Assembly: GCF_021390245.1 (NCBI RefSeq)
Contig: NZ_JAJUXH010000015.1
Location: forward strand, 1-64,000
DNA: 64,000 bases
Direction: 5' to 3'
From: Dyadobacter sp. CY323
Lineage (GTDB): Bacteria; Bacteroidota; Bacteroidia; Cytophagales; Spirosomataceae
Notes under the pieces: generated by a model
Database searches by the model: none
What the model saw: only the letters and a program-made list of their open reading frames with translations
What the model was told of the DNA's origin: nothing
Program-made: the position numbers and the translations under genes
Shown: piece by piece, positions 8,081 to 16,536 of the stretch
Layout: each line of letters opens with the position of its first letter
Numbering within the stretch: the first letter of the stretch is position 1

Positions 8081-9652
8081 CTATTCTCCTTTGGCAACTA
8101 CCATCACAACGTCCTCTTTATCAATCACAACAGCTCCTTCCGGCAATCCTTTCGGCTTTCTGACAAACTTTTTCTGGGTAAAAATCACGGGGCAGAGTGA
8201 GTCGTTCTTTCGCTTGGAGTAGAATGCGGCCAGTTCCGCCGCACGCTCGATCACCAGGGCAGGAAACTTTCTCCCGGACTGGTTTTTAATGACCACATGC
8301 GAGCCGGTAACATCCTTGGCATGAAGCCACAAGTCCTCTTTCCCCGCATATTTCTTGGTCAGCAGATCATTGTTTTTCGCATTCCGTCCGATCAGAATGG
8401 TATACCCCTGAAATTCTACTTTTTTAAACAAATCATTGACCGTTACTTCCGCCTTTCCCTGATCCAGTCCATTTGCTTTCACGTAAGCCCGCAGTTCCCG
8501 AAGCGACTCCATTGATTCGATTCTTTCCAGATGACTTTTCAAAAGCCCGCGCTCGGATTCCCTGGCCGCCAGACTTTCATTCAGACGGGCTAATTCGATC
8601 TTTTCATTTTTGGATTTTCGGTAGTACCCTTCTGCGTTGATCTGCGGGGAAAGGTCTTTTTTTAACTTAATAAAAATCGGCTGGTCCCGGTAAAAATCAT
8701 ACAATTCGACTTTTTCCGCCCGTTCGGGGATCTGGTGCAGATTGGCCATCAAAATGTTCCCCAGCTCCTCATTCTTCGTCGCACTTTCCAGCTCAACGAG
8801 TTTATTGAATGTATTTTCTAGGTAATTGTCCGTTTGCGTGATCCGTTTCCGCAGGATCCTCAGCCAGTCGCCTTTCTCCTTTTCTAACCCATTTAGCCGG
8901 ATGTAGGCAATGTAAAACCGGTTTAATGCCTCAATGGGATCCGCAAATCGTTCCTGAACGTCACCCGTTTCAAAGAGTGACAGGACTGGCGTGGAGTCGA
9001 TCATCGTGACAAAAAACGCAGAGGAATTCAGTTGTCCAAGCAGCTTTTGAATGACTGTCCAGCGTTCTTCGGGATTTTGTTTATCTGCTAATAATGCATT
9101 TAAATGTGCATTGACCAGCTTTCCAAACGTCGGAAAAAGAGGTTCATGCCGTAAACCATTCAGTATATATGCATTAAAACTCTGGTCAATCGCGCGGCTT
9201 AACGAAGGCAGGGTAATCGCTTTATCCGCGCCCAGCTTGTTGTTGAAAAGTTGGAGAACATTCCCATCCGGACTAAATGAGATCAGGTTCGACCGGTTCC
9301 CAAATAGTTTAAAAACCAGCTTTTTACCATCCGAAAAATGAAAAAGCAGCGCTCGCTCATTCTGGAAAACTTTAACCGAATCAACCACAATCCCTTGAAA
9401 ATCCGTAAACAGATTTACACTGTTTTTGCGGGCGCGGTCGAATTTGTCCGGAAAACTAAGGCATGAAAAACGGGCTGTGAGTGAGGCTTTTATAAAAAAA
9501 GGATTCGATACAGAATCCATGTCTTCTGTATCTGAAAAAACCAGGATCAGCTCATCTTTCTCCTGACTGAAAGCCTCCACGAAAACCTTCCCCGATAGCT
9601 CCTGATGAAGCCTGGGAGCGAGTTGTTTTAAAAAGTAGTAATTCTGATGCAC
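8081..9652 (-). CDS. NFACT-family RNA-binding protein (RqcH/Tae2-like)
   Basis: Homologue of the RqcH/Rqc2/NEMF family, which in other bacteria binds obstructed 50S subunits carrying peptidyl-tRNA and adds C-terminal tails in ribosome quality control. Order of parts: NFACT-N (about 1-190, starting YYFLKQLAPRLHQELSGKVF and containing KLFGNRSNLISFSPDG), a helical coiled-coil middle (about 245-395), and a C-terminal NFACT-R domain (about 405-515) with GYTILIGRNAKNNDLLT, DLWLHAKDVTGSHVVIKN and PVIFTQKKFVRKPKGLP. At 523 residues it is slightly shorter than typical RqcH. Whether it tails peptides with alanine cannot be judged here. It is monocistronic. Confidence 0.9.
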   Translation of the reverse strand: MHQNYYFLKQLAPRLHQELSGKVFVEAFSQEKDELILVFSDTEDMDSVSNPFFIKASLTARFSCLSFPDKFDRARKNSVNLFTDFQGIVVDSVKVFQNERALLFHFSDGKKLVFKLFGNRSNLISFSPDGNVLQLFNNKLGADKAITLPSLSRAIDQSFNAYILNGLRHEPLFPTFGKLVNAHLNALLADKQNPEERWTVIQKLLGQLNSSAFFVTMIDSTPVLSLFETGDVQERFADPIEALNRFYIAYIRLNGLEKEKGDWLRILRKRITQTDNYLENTFNKLVELESATKNEELGNILMANLHQIPERAEKVELYDFYRDQPIFIKLKKDLSPQINAEGYYRKSKNEKIELARLNESLAARESERGLLKSHLERIESMESLRELRAYVKANGLDQGKAEVTVNDLFKKVEFQGYTILIGRNAKNNDLLTKKYAGKEDLWLHAKDVTGSHVVIKNQSGRKFPALVIERAAELAAFYSKRKNDSLCPVIFTQKKFVRKPKGLPEGAVVIDKEDVVMVVAKGE

Positions 9653-9726
9653 CGTTCTCCTGAAATTTTGGTCAAACTTAGGGAGATTTTAGAGAACTGA
9701 CCGTAAGAATTCAATGTGTATCCGGT

Positions 9727-10203
9727 TCAGTAGGCAAGCAACCGTCCGCAGGCAATCACCGCGATCCAGACGGAAATCGAAACGAGCGCGGAAATTCTGG
9801 AATAAAAAGAAAGCTCGGCAGGCTCGCCGGAAACCTTTGAGAACCTATAAATGAAACGGTGGAAAATCCACACATTCAGCCCAGCAACGCCGATTAACGC
9901 GATTTTGAGCCAGAATGTCACGTCGCTCCCCAACGCCTGGGCATTGGTGATGAAAAGCAGTAACCCGGAAGGAATAATGAGTATCAAACCTCTTTGCGAC
10001 CAGGGTAACAGGTGTTTTGAAAGACCAGAAACCGGCAGTGCTTTCGAATAACCTAAAAGACGAAGATCAAAAAGGAATGCCGGCCCCACTAACATGACTA
10101 TACCCAGTATATGGATGATTTCCAGTACCGGGTATAGATAAAGTGATTGCCTGATGCCCACTGCCCAGGTCGATTTTTCAAGCGTTTCCAAAAATTCCAG
10201 CAC
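9727..10203 (-). CDS. Four-helix membrane protein (DUF6644-like)
   Basis: The 158-residue integral membrane protein has four predicted transmembrane helices. The first carries YLYPVLEIIHILGIVMLVGP, with a conserved histidine, and the third follows TFWLKIALIGVAGLNVWIFH. Membrane histidines (HILGI, IFHRF) would suit haem or metal binding, but that is inference. It resembles DUF6644-type proteins. It starts 2 nt after the DUF6152-like gene, so the two form an operon and probably act together. No established function. Confidence 0.75.
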   Translation of the reverse strand: MLEFLETLEKSTWAVGIRQSLYLYPVLEIIHILGIVMLVGPAFLFDLRLLGYSKALPVSGLSKHLLPWSQRGLILIIPSGLLLFITNAQALGSDVTFWLKIALIGVAGLNVWIFHRFIYRFSKVSGEPAELSFYSRISALVSISVWIAVIACGRLLAY

Positions 10204-10205
10204 CG

Positions 10206-10565
10206 TTAACGCAACTCGAATTTCTTGCCATCGACGAAAATGCGCTCGGCACGCATTTCATTTTTTTCGGTTTTGTGGGGATAAGCTACCAACCGTACAG
10301 ATGCGCCTTTTTGGATCATATCGGCAGTCAAACCCCGGTCGGTCATGCGGCTGGTGGGCGCCAGAAAAACGGTGATCAAATCTTTTTTGTACTTGACTTT
10401 GGCCAGCACATGCGGATTTTCGTAAATGGATTCCTCGATTTTGGTTGTGAAATCCGTTGGTTTGGTCTGGTCGTAATCAGCCCAGCCATGATGCAAGAAT
10501 GTAAATGAGGCCAGCAGCAAAACTGCGGAAGCAAGCGTAAGGCTTTTCAAGTGTCTCATAACCAA
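10206..10565 (-). CDS. DUF6152-like secreted protein
   Basis: The 119-residue protein has a signal peptide (HLKSLTLASAVLLLASFTFL, then HHGWADYD), consistent with export. The mature part has the YDQTKPTDFTTKIEESIYEN and NPHVLAKVKYKKDLITVFLA pattern typical of DUF6152 proteins, where HHGW and ENPH are recurring. It is translationally close to the downstream four-helix membrane protein (2 nt). A periplasmic partner of that membrane protein is the simplest reading. Function is unknown. Confidence 0.75.
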   Translation of the reverse strand: MVMRHLKSLTLASAVLLLASFTFLHHGWADYDQTKPTDFTTKIEESIYENPHVLAKVKYKKDLITVFLAPTSRMTDRGLTADMIQKGASVRLVAYPHKTEKNEMRAERIFVDGKKFELR

Positions 10566-10660
10566 CAGCGTTTAATGTTGTTTAAAAGTAACCATTTGAT
10601 CCGGTTATTAAAACTAAATTCAACCTAAATCAATCCCCGGCACACCGAAAATGTTTTCCC

Positions 10661-10668
10661 TATATTTG
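10661..10668 (+). promoter_or_regulatory. Putative -7 promoter box (TATATTTG)
   Basis: An exact match to the Bacteroidota TAnnTTTG -7 element, 24 nt before the DUF4468 start codon. No convincing -33 TTTG was found, so this rests on one box and its position. Confidence 0.45.
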
Positions 10669-10691
10669 CCCACCAATCATCCGGATCCATT

Positions 10692-11237
10692 TTGAAAAAC
10701 ACCGTCATTTCGCTTTTGCTACTTTTTGTGAGCAGTTATTCATTTGCCCAGGAAGGCTTGCTGCCTTTGGACCAGGAAAAAAACATTTATTATGCTGATT
10801 CAGGCAAACCCAACTTAGCCAAAGCCGAAGTTTATAAAAAAGTCCAGGAATGGGTAATAAAGACCTTTGGGAATTATGAAAACGCAGTCGCATTCGAAGA
10901 CTCCGCATCGGGGAAATTGCGGGTAACAAGCTACGTACCCCTGATCCACGCCAAATATGGCTACGTGCGTTTTGATCTGACAATCGAATGCCAGGACAAC
11001 CAGTATTACGCCAAAATTACCAACCTCGACGGGATATCTGCCGTGCACAGTCCGGAACGGCTGACTTACAAAGAAAACGATCAGATCAAATCAAAAGAAG
11101 TGATCCTGAAAGCCGAGACTGCAAAGAAAAGGCGCAGCGAACTGGAAGCGGACTTAAAACTATCAAAAGCCGATAACGAGGGCATTAATACCGCGCTGTA
11201 CAATTTGCTGGCCGGTCTCAAACAAGCTCTCATTTAA
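10692..11237 (+). CDS. DUF4468-domain secreted protein
   Basis: The 181-residue protein starts with TTG. No ATG lies in or before the signal peptide, and reading from the TTG gives a clean signal peptide (KNTVISLLLLFVSSYSFAQ), so the TTG start is well supported. The mature part has the DUF4468 (TBP-like fold) pattern: IYYADSGKPNLAKAEVYKKV, then QEWVIKTFGNYENAVAFEDS and YVRFDLTIECQDNQYYAKIT. A helical, charged tail follows (KAETAKKRRSELEADLKLSK). Expected periplasmic. The stop overlaps the convergent SGNH hydrolase gene by 8 nt. Biological role unknown. Confidence 0.85.
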   Translation: MKNTVISLLLLFVSSYSFAQEGLLPLDQEKNIYYADSGKPNLAKAEVYKKVQEWVIKTFGNYENAVAFEDSASGKLRVTSYVPLIHAKYGYVRFDLTIECQDNQYYAKITNLDGISAVHSPERLTYKENDQIKSKEVILKAETAKKRRSELEADLKLSKADNEGINTALYNLLAGLKQALI

Positions 11238-12057
11238 GTCCTTCCCATTTCTCAATCAACATGTTAGCGATAATCTCATAGCCTTTGTCGGAAGGATGCA
11301 GACCGTCGTAGGTCATGTTGCCGGCTTCAACCGGATACGGGTATTCGTCTTTTTCGGGATCAAAAGGAATGTTGGTGTATTCGGGATAGGTGTAATTTTT
11401 ATATTCGCCGGTTTGCGGATCTTTAAGCCTTTTGAAGTTCACCATGTTATCAAGCGCCATTCCGCTCTCGTGATACAGGTCTACGACCGGGTATTTTTCA
11501 TACTTGCCTATCTCTACAATCGCATTGGCGACTTGTTCGAGCGTCTGCTCCTTTTTAGGCTTGTAGGATCCGTACGCATTGTTTTTTGAACTGTTGATAT
11601 ACACAAAATCACCCCGTTGCATGGGCGTGATCAGGATCACTTTTGCATTTTTATTAAGGCTTTTTAACTTGTTGGTAATCACCCGGAATGCCCCATAGAT
11701 CGTCGACGTGCCATTTTGGTTCTCGTAATCCGAAATCGTTCCGAGCGCCTTTCCCTGCCACCAGTCGTTTGTTCCCAAAAAAATCGTGTACACATCTGTT
11801 TTCACCAATCCCAGCGATTCGATCTTCTCAGCGATATTGACCGAAGTCCAGCCATTATGTCCCTGGTTTACGTATTCCACATCCGGGTACTTTTCAGAGA
11901 TCAGCGTCAGATAACCTTTTGTCACCCGGTTGCCGGTTTCATCTTTGTGATCATTAAGGTACGTAATCGAATCTCCGATGGCAGTCCAGGTGGTTTTGCG
12001 CGGCGCGGTGGCTACACAGGCTAAAAGCAAAACGGCCTGCAGTACTAATTTCAGCAT
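11230..12057 (-). CDS. SGNH/GDSL-family hydrolase, secreted
   Basis: Esterase/lipase-fold hydrolase. The start at 12057 is chosen because it gives a direct signal peptide (MLKLVLQAVLLLACVATA); a longer frame begins at 12111 but adds a non-signal leader. Blocks are present in order: TAIGDSITY with catalytic serine 30, GHNGWTS (block II Gly), IFLGTNDWW (block III Asn) and DGLHPSDKGY (Asp/His). A likely role is deacylation of a carbohydrate or similar ester in the periplasm. The substrate cannot be inferred. It is transcribed divergently from the response regulator. Confidence 0.88.
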   Translation of the reverse strand: MLKLVLQAVLLLACVATAPRKTTWTAIGDSITYLNDHKDETGNRVTKGYLTLISEKYPDVEYVNQGHNGWTSVNIAEKIESLGLVKTDVYTIFLGTNDWWQGKALGTISDYENQNGTSTIYGAFRVITNKLKSLNKNAKVILITPMQRGDFVYINSSKNNAYGSYKPKKEQTLEQVANAIVEIGKYEKYPVVDLYHESGMALDNMVNFKRLKDPQTGEYKNYTYPEYTNIPFDPEKDEYPYPVEAGNMTYDGLHPSDKGYEIIANMLIEKWEGLK

Positions 12058-12121
12058 AAAAAAGGGATCTAACGTTCGGTTGCAATTTCCAGTTAAAGTA
12101 TGCAATTTCAAAATGTTGCTT

Positions 12122-12129
12122 TACATTTG
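12122..12129 (+). promoter_or_regulatory. Putative -7 promoter box (TACATTTG)
   Basis: An exact TAnnTTTG match 25 nt before the response-regulator start codon, which would give a leader of about 20 nt. No clear -33 element at standard spacing. Confidence 0.45.
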
Positions 12130-12154
12130 AATAACGCCAAATCCCCCTCATCAA

Positions 12155-12802
12155 ATGTCATTACGTGTACTCATAACTGATGACCATCAGATCCTGCTCG
12201 ACAGCCTCTCTCTCTTGATTTCCACCATCGCCAATGTCGAAATTGTCGGCACGCTCAATGACAGCCGGAAAGTCATGGAATTTCTTGAAAATCAGGAAGT
12301 TGATGTGCTGGTTACGGATTACAACATGCCTTACCTAACAGGCATCGACCTTACCCTTAAGATCCGTGAAAAATTTCCTACCCTTCGCATTTTAATGCTA
12401 ACCGTTTCCGAAGAAGCCGACACGATCCGCCATGCATTTCAGGCCGGCATTTCGGGTTATGTCATGAAAAAAGCGAACCGTGCAGAACTCGAAAAAGCGA
12501 TTACCACCGTCGCCAAAGGAGAGAAATATTTTAGTGAGGCGGTGATGAAGGAACTGCTGAGCCCGTCCAATATGGCCAGTACGACAAGCGACGAGCTGCC
12601 TCCTGAGCCCGTCGCGGTCACGGCGCGCGAGCTGGAAATCATTAAACTCATTGCCCAGGAACTTTCCACGACCGAAATCGCCGAGCGGCTTTTTATCAGC
12701 ATCGGAACCGTAGAAACCCACCGCCATAACATTCTTCGAAAACTGAATGTGAAAAATGCCATCGGGATCATCAAATACGCGATGAAATACAAGCTGGTTT
12801 AG
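12155..12802 (+). CDS. NarL/FixJ-type response regulator
   Basis: Two-component transcription regulator, 215 residues. The receiver domain (about 1-120) has acidic residues D9/D10, phospho-acceptor D55 in DVLVTDYNMP, and a lysine in GYVMKKA. The LuxR-type HTH (about 148-212) reads VTARELEIIKLIAQELSTTE and AERLFISIGTVETHRHNILR. The adjacent HisKA_3 kinases (12799-14784 and 16524-18575) belong to the class that phosphorylates this regulator type. Its stop codon overlaps that of the convergent first kinase. It is a plausible binder of the TACAGG-N4-CCTATA sites at three nearby promoters; that link is inference. Confidence 0.93.
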   Translation: MSLRVLITDDHQILLDSLSLLISTIANVEIVGTLNDSRKVMEFLENQEVDVLVTDYNMPYLTGIDLTLKIREKFPTLRILMLTVSEEADTIRHAFQAGISGYVMKKANRAELEKAITTVAKGEKYFSEAVMKELLSPSNMASTTSDELPPEPVAVTARELEIIKLIAQELSTTEIAERLFISIGTVETHRHNILRKLNVKNAIGIIKYAMKYKLV

Positions 12803-14784
12803 GCCGCAACTTCCACGATCACTTTCGAACCCGAGTCGGGACTGCTTTCCAGTTTCCATTTGCCGCCCAGTGTCTGCACGCGTGCGCTGATGTTGCGCAG
12901 GCCAATTCCCGGAGACTGTACATCGGTCTGAAATCCTACGCCGTTATCACTGACAGTCAGCACTGTACCCGATTCATTTTGCGAAAGACTCAGCCAGACC
13001 TGAGTTGCCCCGGCGTGTTTGATGATGTTGTTGACCAGTTCCAGCGTAATGTTATAGAGTTCAAACTCCACCTTCGGATCAAGCCTTTTGGTAGTGCCAT
13101 CCAGTACCAGGTTAAAGCGCGTCCGTGGGTTATTATTCAGGTTTTCCGTCAGTTCATTTAATGCGGCAGCCAATCCGCGCGCTTCCAGGTCGGCGGGGAG
13201 CATGTTGTGTGAAATGAGCCTCACGTCCGCATATACATCTTCAAGCATCTGGATCAACCCGCCGAAAATCAGTTGATCGGCCTCCGGGTATTTGGTTGCG
13301 TCCATGGCTTCAAGCCTCCAGCGCAATGCAGCAAGTTTGGTATTGAGATTATCATGAAGTTCGGAGGCGACCCGTTTTCGTTCCACATTCTGCCCCCTGA
13401 AATGCGCCTCCCTGATCTCGCGGTTTTTCTGTAACAAAGCTTTGTTCTGACTTTTCAGGCGGCGATTTGTAAACAACACATAGCCCGTCATGCCAATTCC
13501 GATCATCGCCGCCACAATGAGAAAGTTGAGTTTCAGCGATTGCTTTTCGGCAGCCTCGCGCAACTTGTCGTTTTCCAGGTCTTTGATCTGATTAAGCTGT
13601 TTTTCCGAGTTATATTTCACCTGCATTTCGGCCATTGCCTCCGCAGAGTTGTCTTTGTAAAACGAATCCTTCGCCGCAATCAGCTTTTCCAGCGTTTCCT
13701 GATACAAAGCGGTTTTCCCGGTGATTTTATAACACTTTGCCAGAGCCTCATAATAATCTTTCCGGAGGTTAATCGAGCTTACCCTGAACCGGATATTCAG
13801 CGCGTCGGCTTCCTTCCCGGTCAATAAGGCCCTTTTGCAATAAGCAATTGCCTTTTCGTACTGTTTGGTCTGCATATAAAAATCGACCAGCATCATTCCG
13901 TCGTCCGTAAACTGATTTTCATCTCCGGACAACTTCCGCGTTTCCCACATTTCCTTTAATGCGACTTCGGCGCGTTCGAGCTTTCCGGTTTTGACAAAAA
14001 TCTGCGACTCTACACGCAATGCATTGGAAAGGAAATTCAGGTTTTCCAGTTCCTTGCTCAACCGAATGCCTTTTTCGATAAAATAAATCGCCGAATCACT
14101 CTTGTTGAGCGCGTTATATGCATTGGCCAGATTAATATATGCTGCCGCCCGAACGCCATGATACCGCGCATTTTTCCCGGCGTAAAACAATGCTTTGTTC
14201 ATCCAGTCGAGCGATTCGCCAGGCTCCCCGCGCAGCAGCGACACCGAACCAATGCTGTTCAGGCTGATGCCCAGATACAGGGTATCCCTATACTTTTCAG
14301 CAAGTCTGGTAAGGTTGTAAAAAGTAGACAATGCCTCCGTATACCTGGACCTTCCTGCAAAACCAATGGCCCGCAACCGCGCCAGTTTGAAATAGATTTC
14401 CCTCGTTTTGGGATCAGAAACAGGGTTTTTAGGAAGTTCTTTATCCACCACCCAATGCAGACTGTCAATCCAGCCCCAGCGGTAATAGTCATTGCCAACC
14501 GCAAGTTGCGCGAGCGATTTACTTTTTTCATCGGCATGGATCCTGGCTGCCAGCGTTCTGGAAAAATAGGCATAATAGTCCAGCGTATCGCGGTTCAGGC
14601 TCTGATGTTCCTCGCACAGGTCCAGGATCGCCCGCAGCTTTTCTTTCTCGTTTGAAGCCAGATAAATTCTTTTTCGGAGCATTTCAATGCGTTTTGTTTG
14701 CGCGGGTGAATGCGCCGCGCAAAGCAGAAAAAGCAGCAGTACACTACAAATGCGTTTCATAAGGTATTTCAACCATCTCATCAT
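12799..14784 (-). CDS. TPR sensor histidine kinase (HisKA_3 type), paralogue 1
   Basis: Membrane sensor kinase, 661 residues. A signal peptide (LLLFLLCAAHSPAQ) leads to a periplasmic helical TPR region (about 30-390, e.g. AAAYINLANAYNALNKSDSA). Then come a coiled segment, one transmembrane helix (about 418-438, LNFLIVAAMIGIGMTGYVLF) and a second coiled coil. The HisKA_3 dimerization helix has RKRVASELHDNLNTKLAALR (phospho-His about 477), and the HATPase has SDNGVGF and GIGLRNI. ATGs at 14784, 14781 and 14760 are all possible; the last gives the shortest signal peptide. It shares a long, nearly identical stretch around the H-box with the kinase at 16.5-18.6 kb. Likely partner: the convergent NarL-type regulator. 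Confidence 0.92.
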   Translation of the reverse strand: MMRWLKYLMKRICSVLLLFLLCAAHSPAQTKRIEMLRKRIYLASNEKEKLRAILDLCEEHQSLNRDTLDYYAYFSRTLAARIHADEKSKSLAQLAVGNDYYRWGWIDSLHWVVDKELPKNPVSDPKTREIYFKLARLRAIGFAGRSRYTEALSTFYNLTRLAEKYRDTLYLGISLNSIGSVSLLRGEPGESLDWMNKALFYAGKNARYHGVRAAAYINLANAYNALNKSDSAIYFIEKGIRLSKELENLNFLSNALRVESQIFVKTGKLERAEVALKEMWETRKLSGDENQFTDDGMMLVDFYMQTKQYEKAIAYCKRALLTGKEADALNIRFRVSSINLRKDYYEALAKCYKITGKTALYQETLEKLIAAKDSFYKDNSAEAMAEMQVKYNSEKQLNQIKDLENDKLREAAEKQSLKLNFLIVAAMIGIGMTGYVLFTNRRLKSQNKALLQKNREIREAHFRGQNVERKRVASELHDNLNTKLAALRWRLEAMDATKYPEADQLIFGGLIQMLEDVYADVRLISHNMLPADLEARGLAAALNELTENLNNNPRTRFNLVLDGTTKRLDPKVEFELYNITLELVNNIIKHAGATQVWLSLSQNESGTVLTVSDNGVGFQTDVQSPGIGLRNISARVQTLGGKWKLESSPDSGSKVIVEVAA

Positions 14785-14852
14785 CGCTGCTGCATTTTTT
14801 TTGCTTGAAGTAACGTCAAAAGCGGCTCATTCACAATGGGATAGCATCAAAA

Positions 14853-14942
14853 TACAGGTTTTCCTATACATAGATACAGGTTTTCCCGGGAGAAGGCCGG
14901 ATTGGCGTCCGGGCTCAAACGCCGATCTCTGCGATGCATTTG
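14853..14942 (+). promoter_or_regulatory. Regulatory region A: paired TACAGG-type sites before the GT-C-like gene
   Basis: Site 1 (14853-14868) is TACAGGTTTTCCTATA, an imperfect palindrome with TACAGG and CCTATA arms. Site 2 (14875-14890) is TACAGGTTTTCCCGGG, 22 bp further on, about two helical turns. A possible -7 box TGCATTTG lies at 14935-14942. The same paired motif occurs at 18.58 kb and 21.93 kb. The region lies between the divergent first kinase and the plus-strand membrane protein, so it could serve either gene. Confidence 0.55.
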
Positions 14943-15026
14943 TTTATTCATACACATTACCTACATTTAGATGATTTGCAGAGAGTTACCAACAACCACA
15001 TATCATACACTCACTTCACCGCTCCG

Positions 15027-16496
15027 ATGAAATTTAGCTCGCTCCGCGTAGTTTCGATTGCTTATCTACTGGTGCCCAATATCGTTTTTGCCCTCAACTG
15101 GTTTCAATGGAAGCTTGCCGTCCCTATTGTTATGGGATTATCCGTTTTATATGTACTGGAACTGAAAAAGCCTGAAAGCAGCCACGAAAAAGTGCTGGGC
15201 AAGTCAGCAATTTTCTTTGTCGCTGCATTTAGTTTTGTCTGGACGCTTTTGACAGGGATAGGCGACATATTCCCGCAAAGCGCCGATTTCTGGGCCCATT
15301 ATTCCAAATATTACGACCTGTTCAAAAACCGCTGGCCCATTTTCTTTGAGGAAAAACAGCGGTATGCCTGCTACTATTTCGGTTACTACCTGGTGCCTGC
15401 ACTTATTTCCAAATGGATCGGGCATGTTTCCGTGCTGGCGCTTTTCTGCTGGACGTGGCTGGGCTTCGGTCTGGGTGTTGCGTGGGTACTTGCGTTGCTG
15501 AAAGAAAACAAATTTTTGCTGGTGCTGTTTCCGTTCGTGGGTGGAATATTTCTTTTTCCGCTGGCAATTCTAAACGGTTGGTTTGGAGCTTTTAACGAAC
15601 TCCCCTATTTTTCAACGGTCTGGTCACTTTTCGATCAATCGCGTTGGGTACCTAATCAGATCGTTCCGTGCCTGATCGTTTCCGGGATACTGTTACATGA
15701 TTGCTTTTATAAAAACCGCCCGAACGACAGCTTTTTCTCCATTACCCAAACATTCCTCTGGGCAATTTTCCCGGCCATTATTTTTCTGCTGGCACTGGGG
15801 CTGATCCAGTTAAGAAAGAAAATGCAGGGAGTTTTCTCGAAGGAATCCATTTGGACGATCCTTCTTCCTGGTTTGCTTTTTATCCCAACCTTCCTTTACC
15901 TGAGTTCTTCCGATTCGCTGCCTGTGAAAGGTTTCGTGTGGGAATTTTATTCACTGAATGCGATAAGTATAGCGTACACTTCTGGCATTCTGGCTGAAAG
16001 CGTGATCCTTTTTACTTTGCTTTTCCTGTTAAGAAAATGGCTGGATCCCTTTCCCTACTGGTTTACCGGCGTACTGTTTTTGCTTTATTTTCCATTTGCG
16101 ATCTACCGGATCGGTGTGGCCAACGATGCCTTTGCCAGGGGTACAATGCCCGTTTTAGTGATGTTTTCCATTCTCGTATTATCAGCCTCTGCCCGCGCGA
16201 TCCACGCTTTCGGCGTGCAGGACCGAACCAGGAAGTATGCGCTGATCCTGACCTTATGCCTGGCTTTCACTTCCCCGTTTTTGGGACTGAGCAGCCTGGG
16301 AAACCCATTGCTGGAAAACAAAATCCTGACCCGGCTGGCTCCCGGCTCATTCAAAACATATACATCCGTACCGTACGACCTTTATCCCAACACATACCAA
16401 ATGCTCCGGGCCCGCTTCGGCCAGGGAGACGCACAGCAATACCTGGGAAAGAAGGACTCATTTTATGCAAATCATTTAGCGCCAAAGTTGCATTAG
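15027..16496 (+). CDS. Polytopic membrane protein, GT-C glycosyltransferase-like
   Basis: Hydrophobic protein of about 489 residues with roughly ten transmembrane helices. The start at 15027 (MKFSSLRVVSIAYLLVPNIV) is preferred over 14934 because the upstream 31 residues are hydrophilic and overlap the probable promoter. The first large loop contains GDIFPQSADFWAHYSKYYDL, an acidic/His cluster after the second or third helix of the kind seen in GT-C enzymes, and KQRYACYYFGYYLVPALISK. A GT-C lipid-linked sugar transferase is possible, but no diagnostic family signature was recognised. It sits between the two paralogous kinases and downstream of regulatory region A. Confidence 0.7.
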   Translation: MKFSSLRVVSIAYLLVPNIVFALNWFQWKLAVPIVMGLSVLYVLELKKPESSHEKVLGKSAIFFVAAFSFVWTLLTGIGDIFPQSADFWAHYSKYYDLFKNRWPIFFEEKQRYACYYFGYYLVPALISKWIGHVSVLALFCWTWLGFGLGVAWVLALLKENKFLLVLFPFVGGIFLFPLAILNGWFGAFNELPYFSTVWSLFDQSRWVPNQIVPCLIVSGILLHDCFYKNRPNDSFFSITQTFLWAIFPAIIFLLALGLIQLRKKMQGVFSKESIWTILLPGLLFIPTFLYLSSSDSLPVKGFVWEFYSLNAISIAYTSGILAESVILFTLLFLLRKWLDPFPYWFTGVLFLLYFPFAIYRIGVANDAFARGTMPVLVMFSILVLSASARAIHAFGVQDRTRKYALILTLCLAFTSPFLGLSSLGNPLLENKILTRLAPGSFKTYTSVPYDLYPNTYQMLRARFGQGDAQQYLGKKDSFYANHLAPKLH

Positions 16497-16536
16497 GGGG
16501 GATTGACCATTGAAGATTGACCATCACTCTCCCCCC
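16496..16536. terminator. Possible bidirectional hairpin between convergent genes
   Basis: GGGGGGA (16496-16502) can pair with TCCCCCC (16530-16536). The loop holds two direct copies of GATTGACCAT. There is no strong T-run, so termination is only a possibility. Confidence 0.3.
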
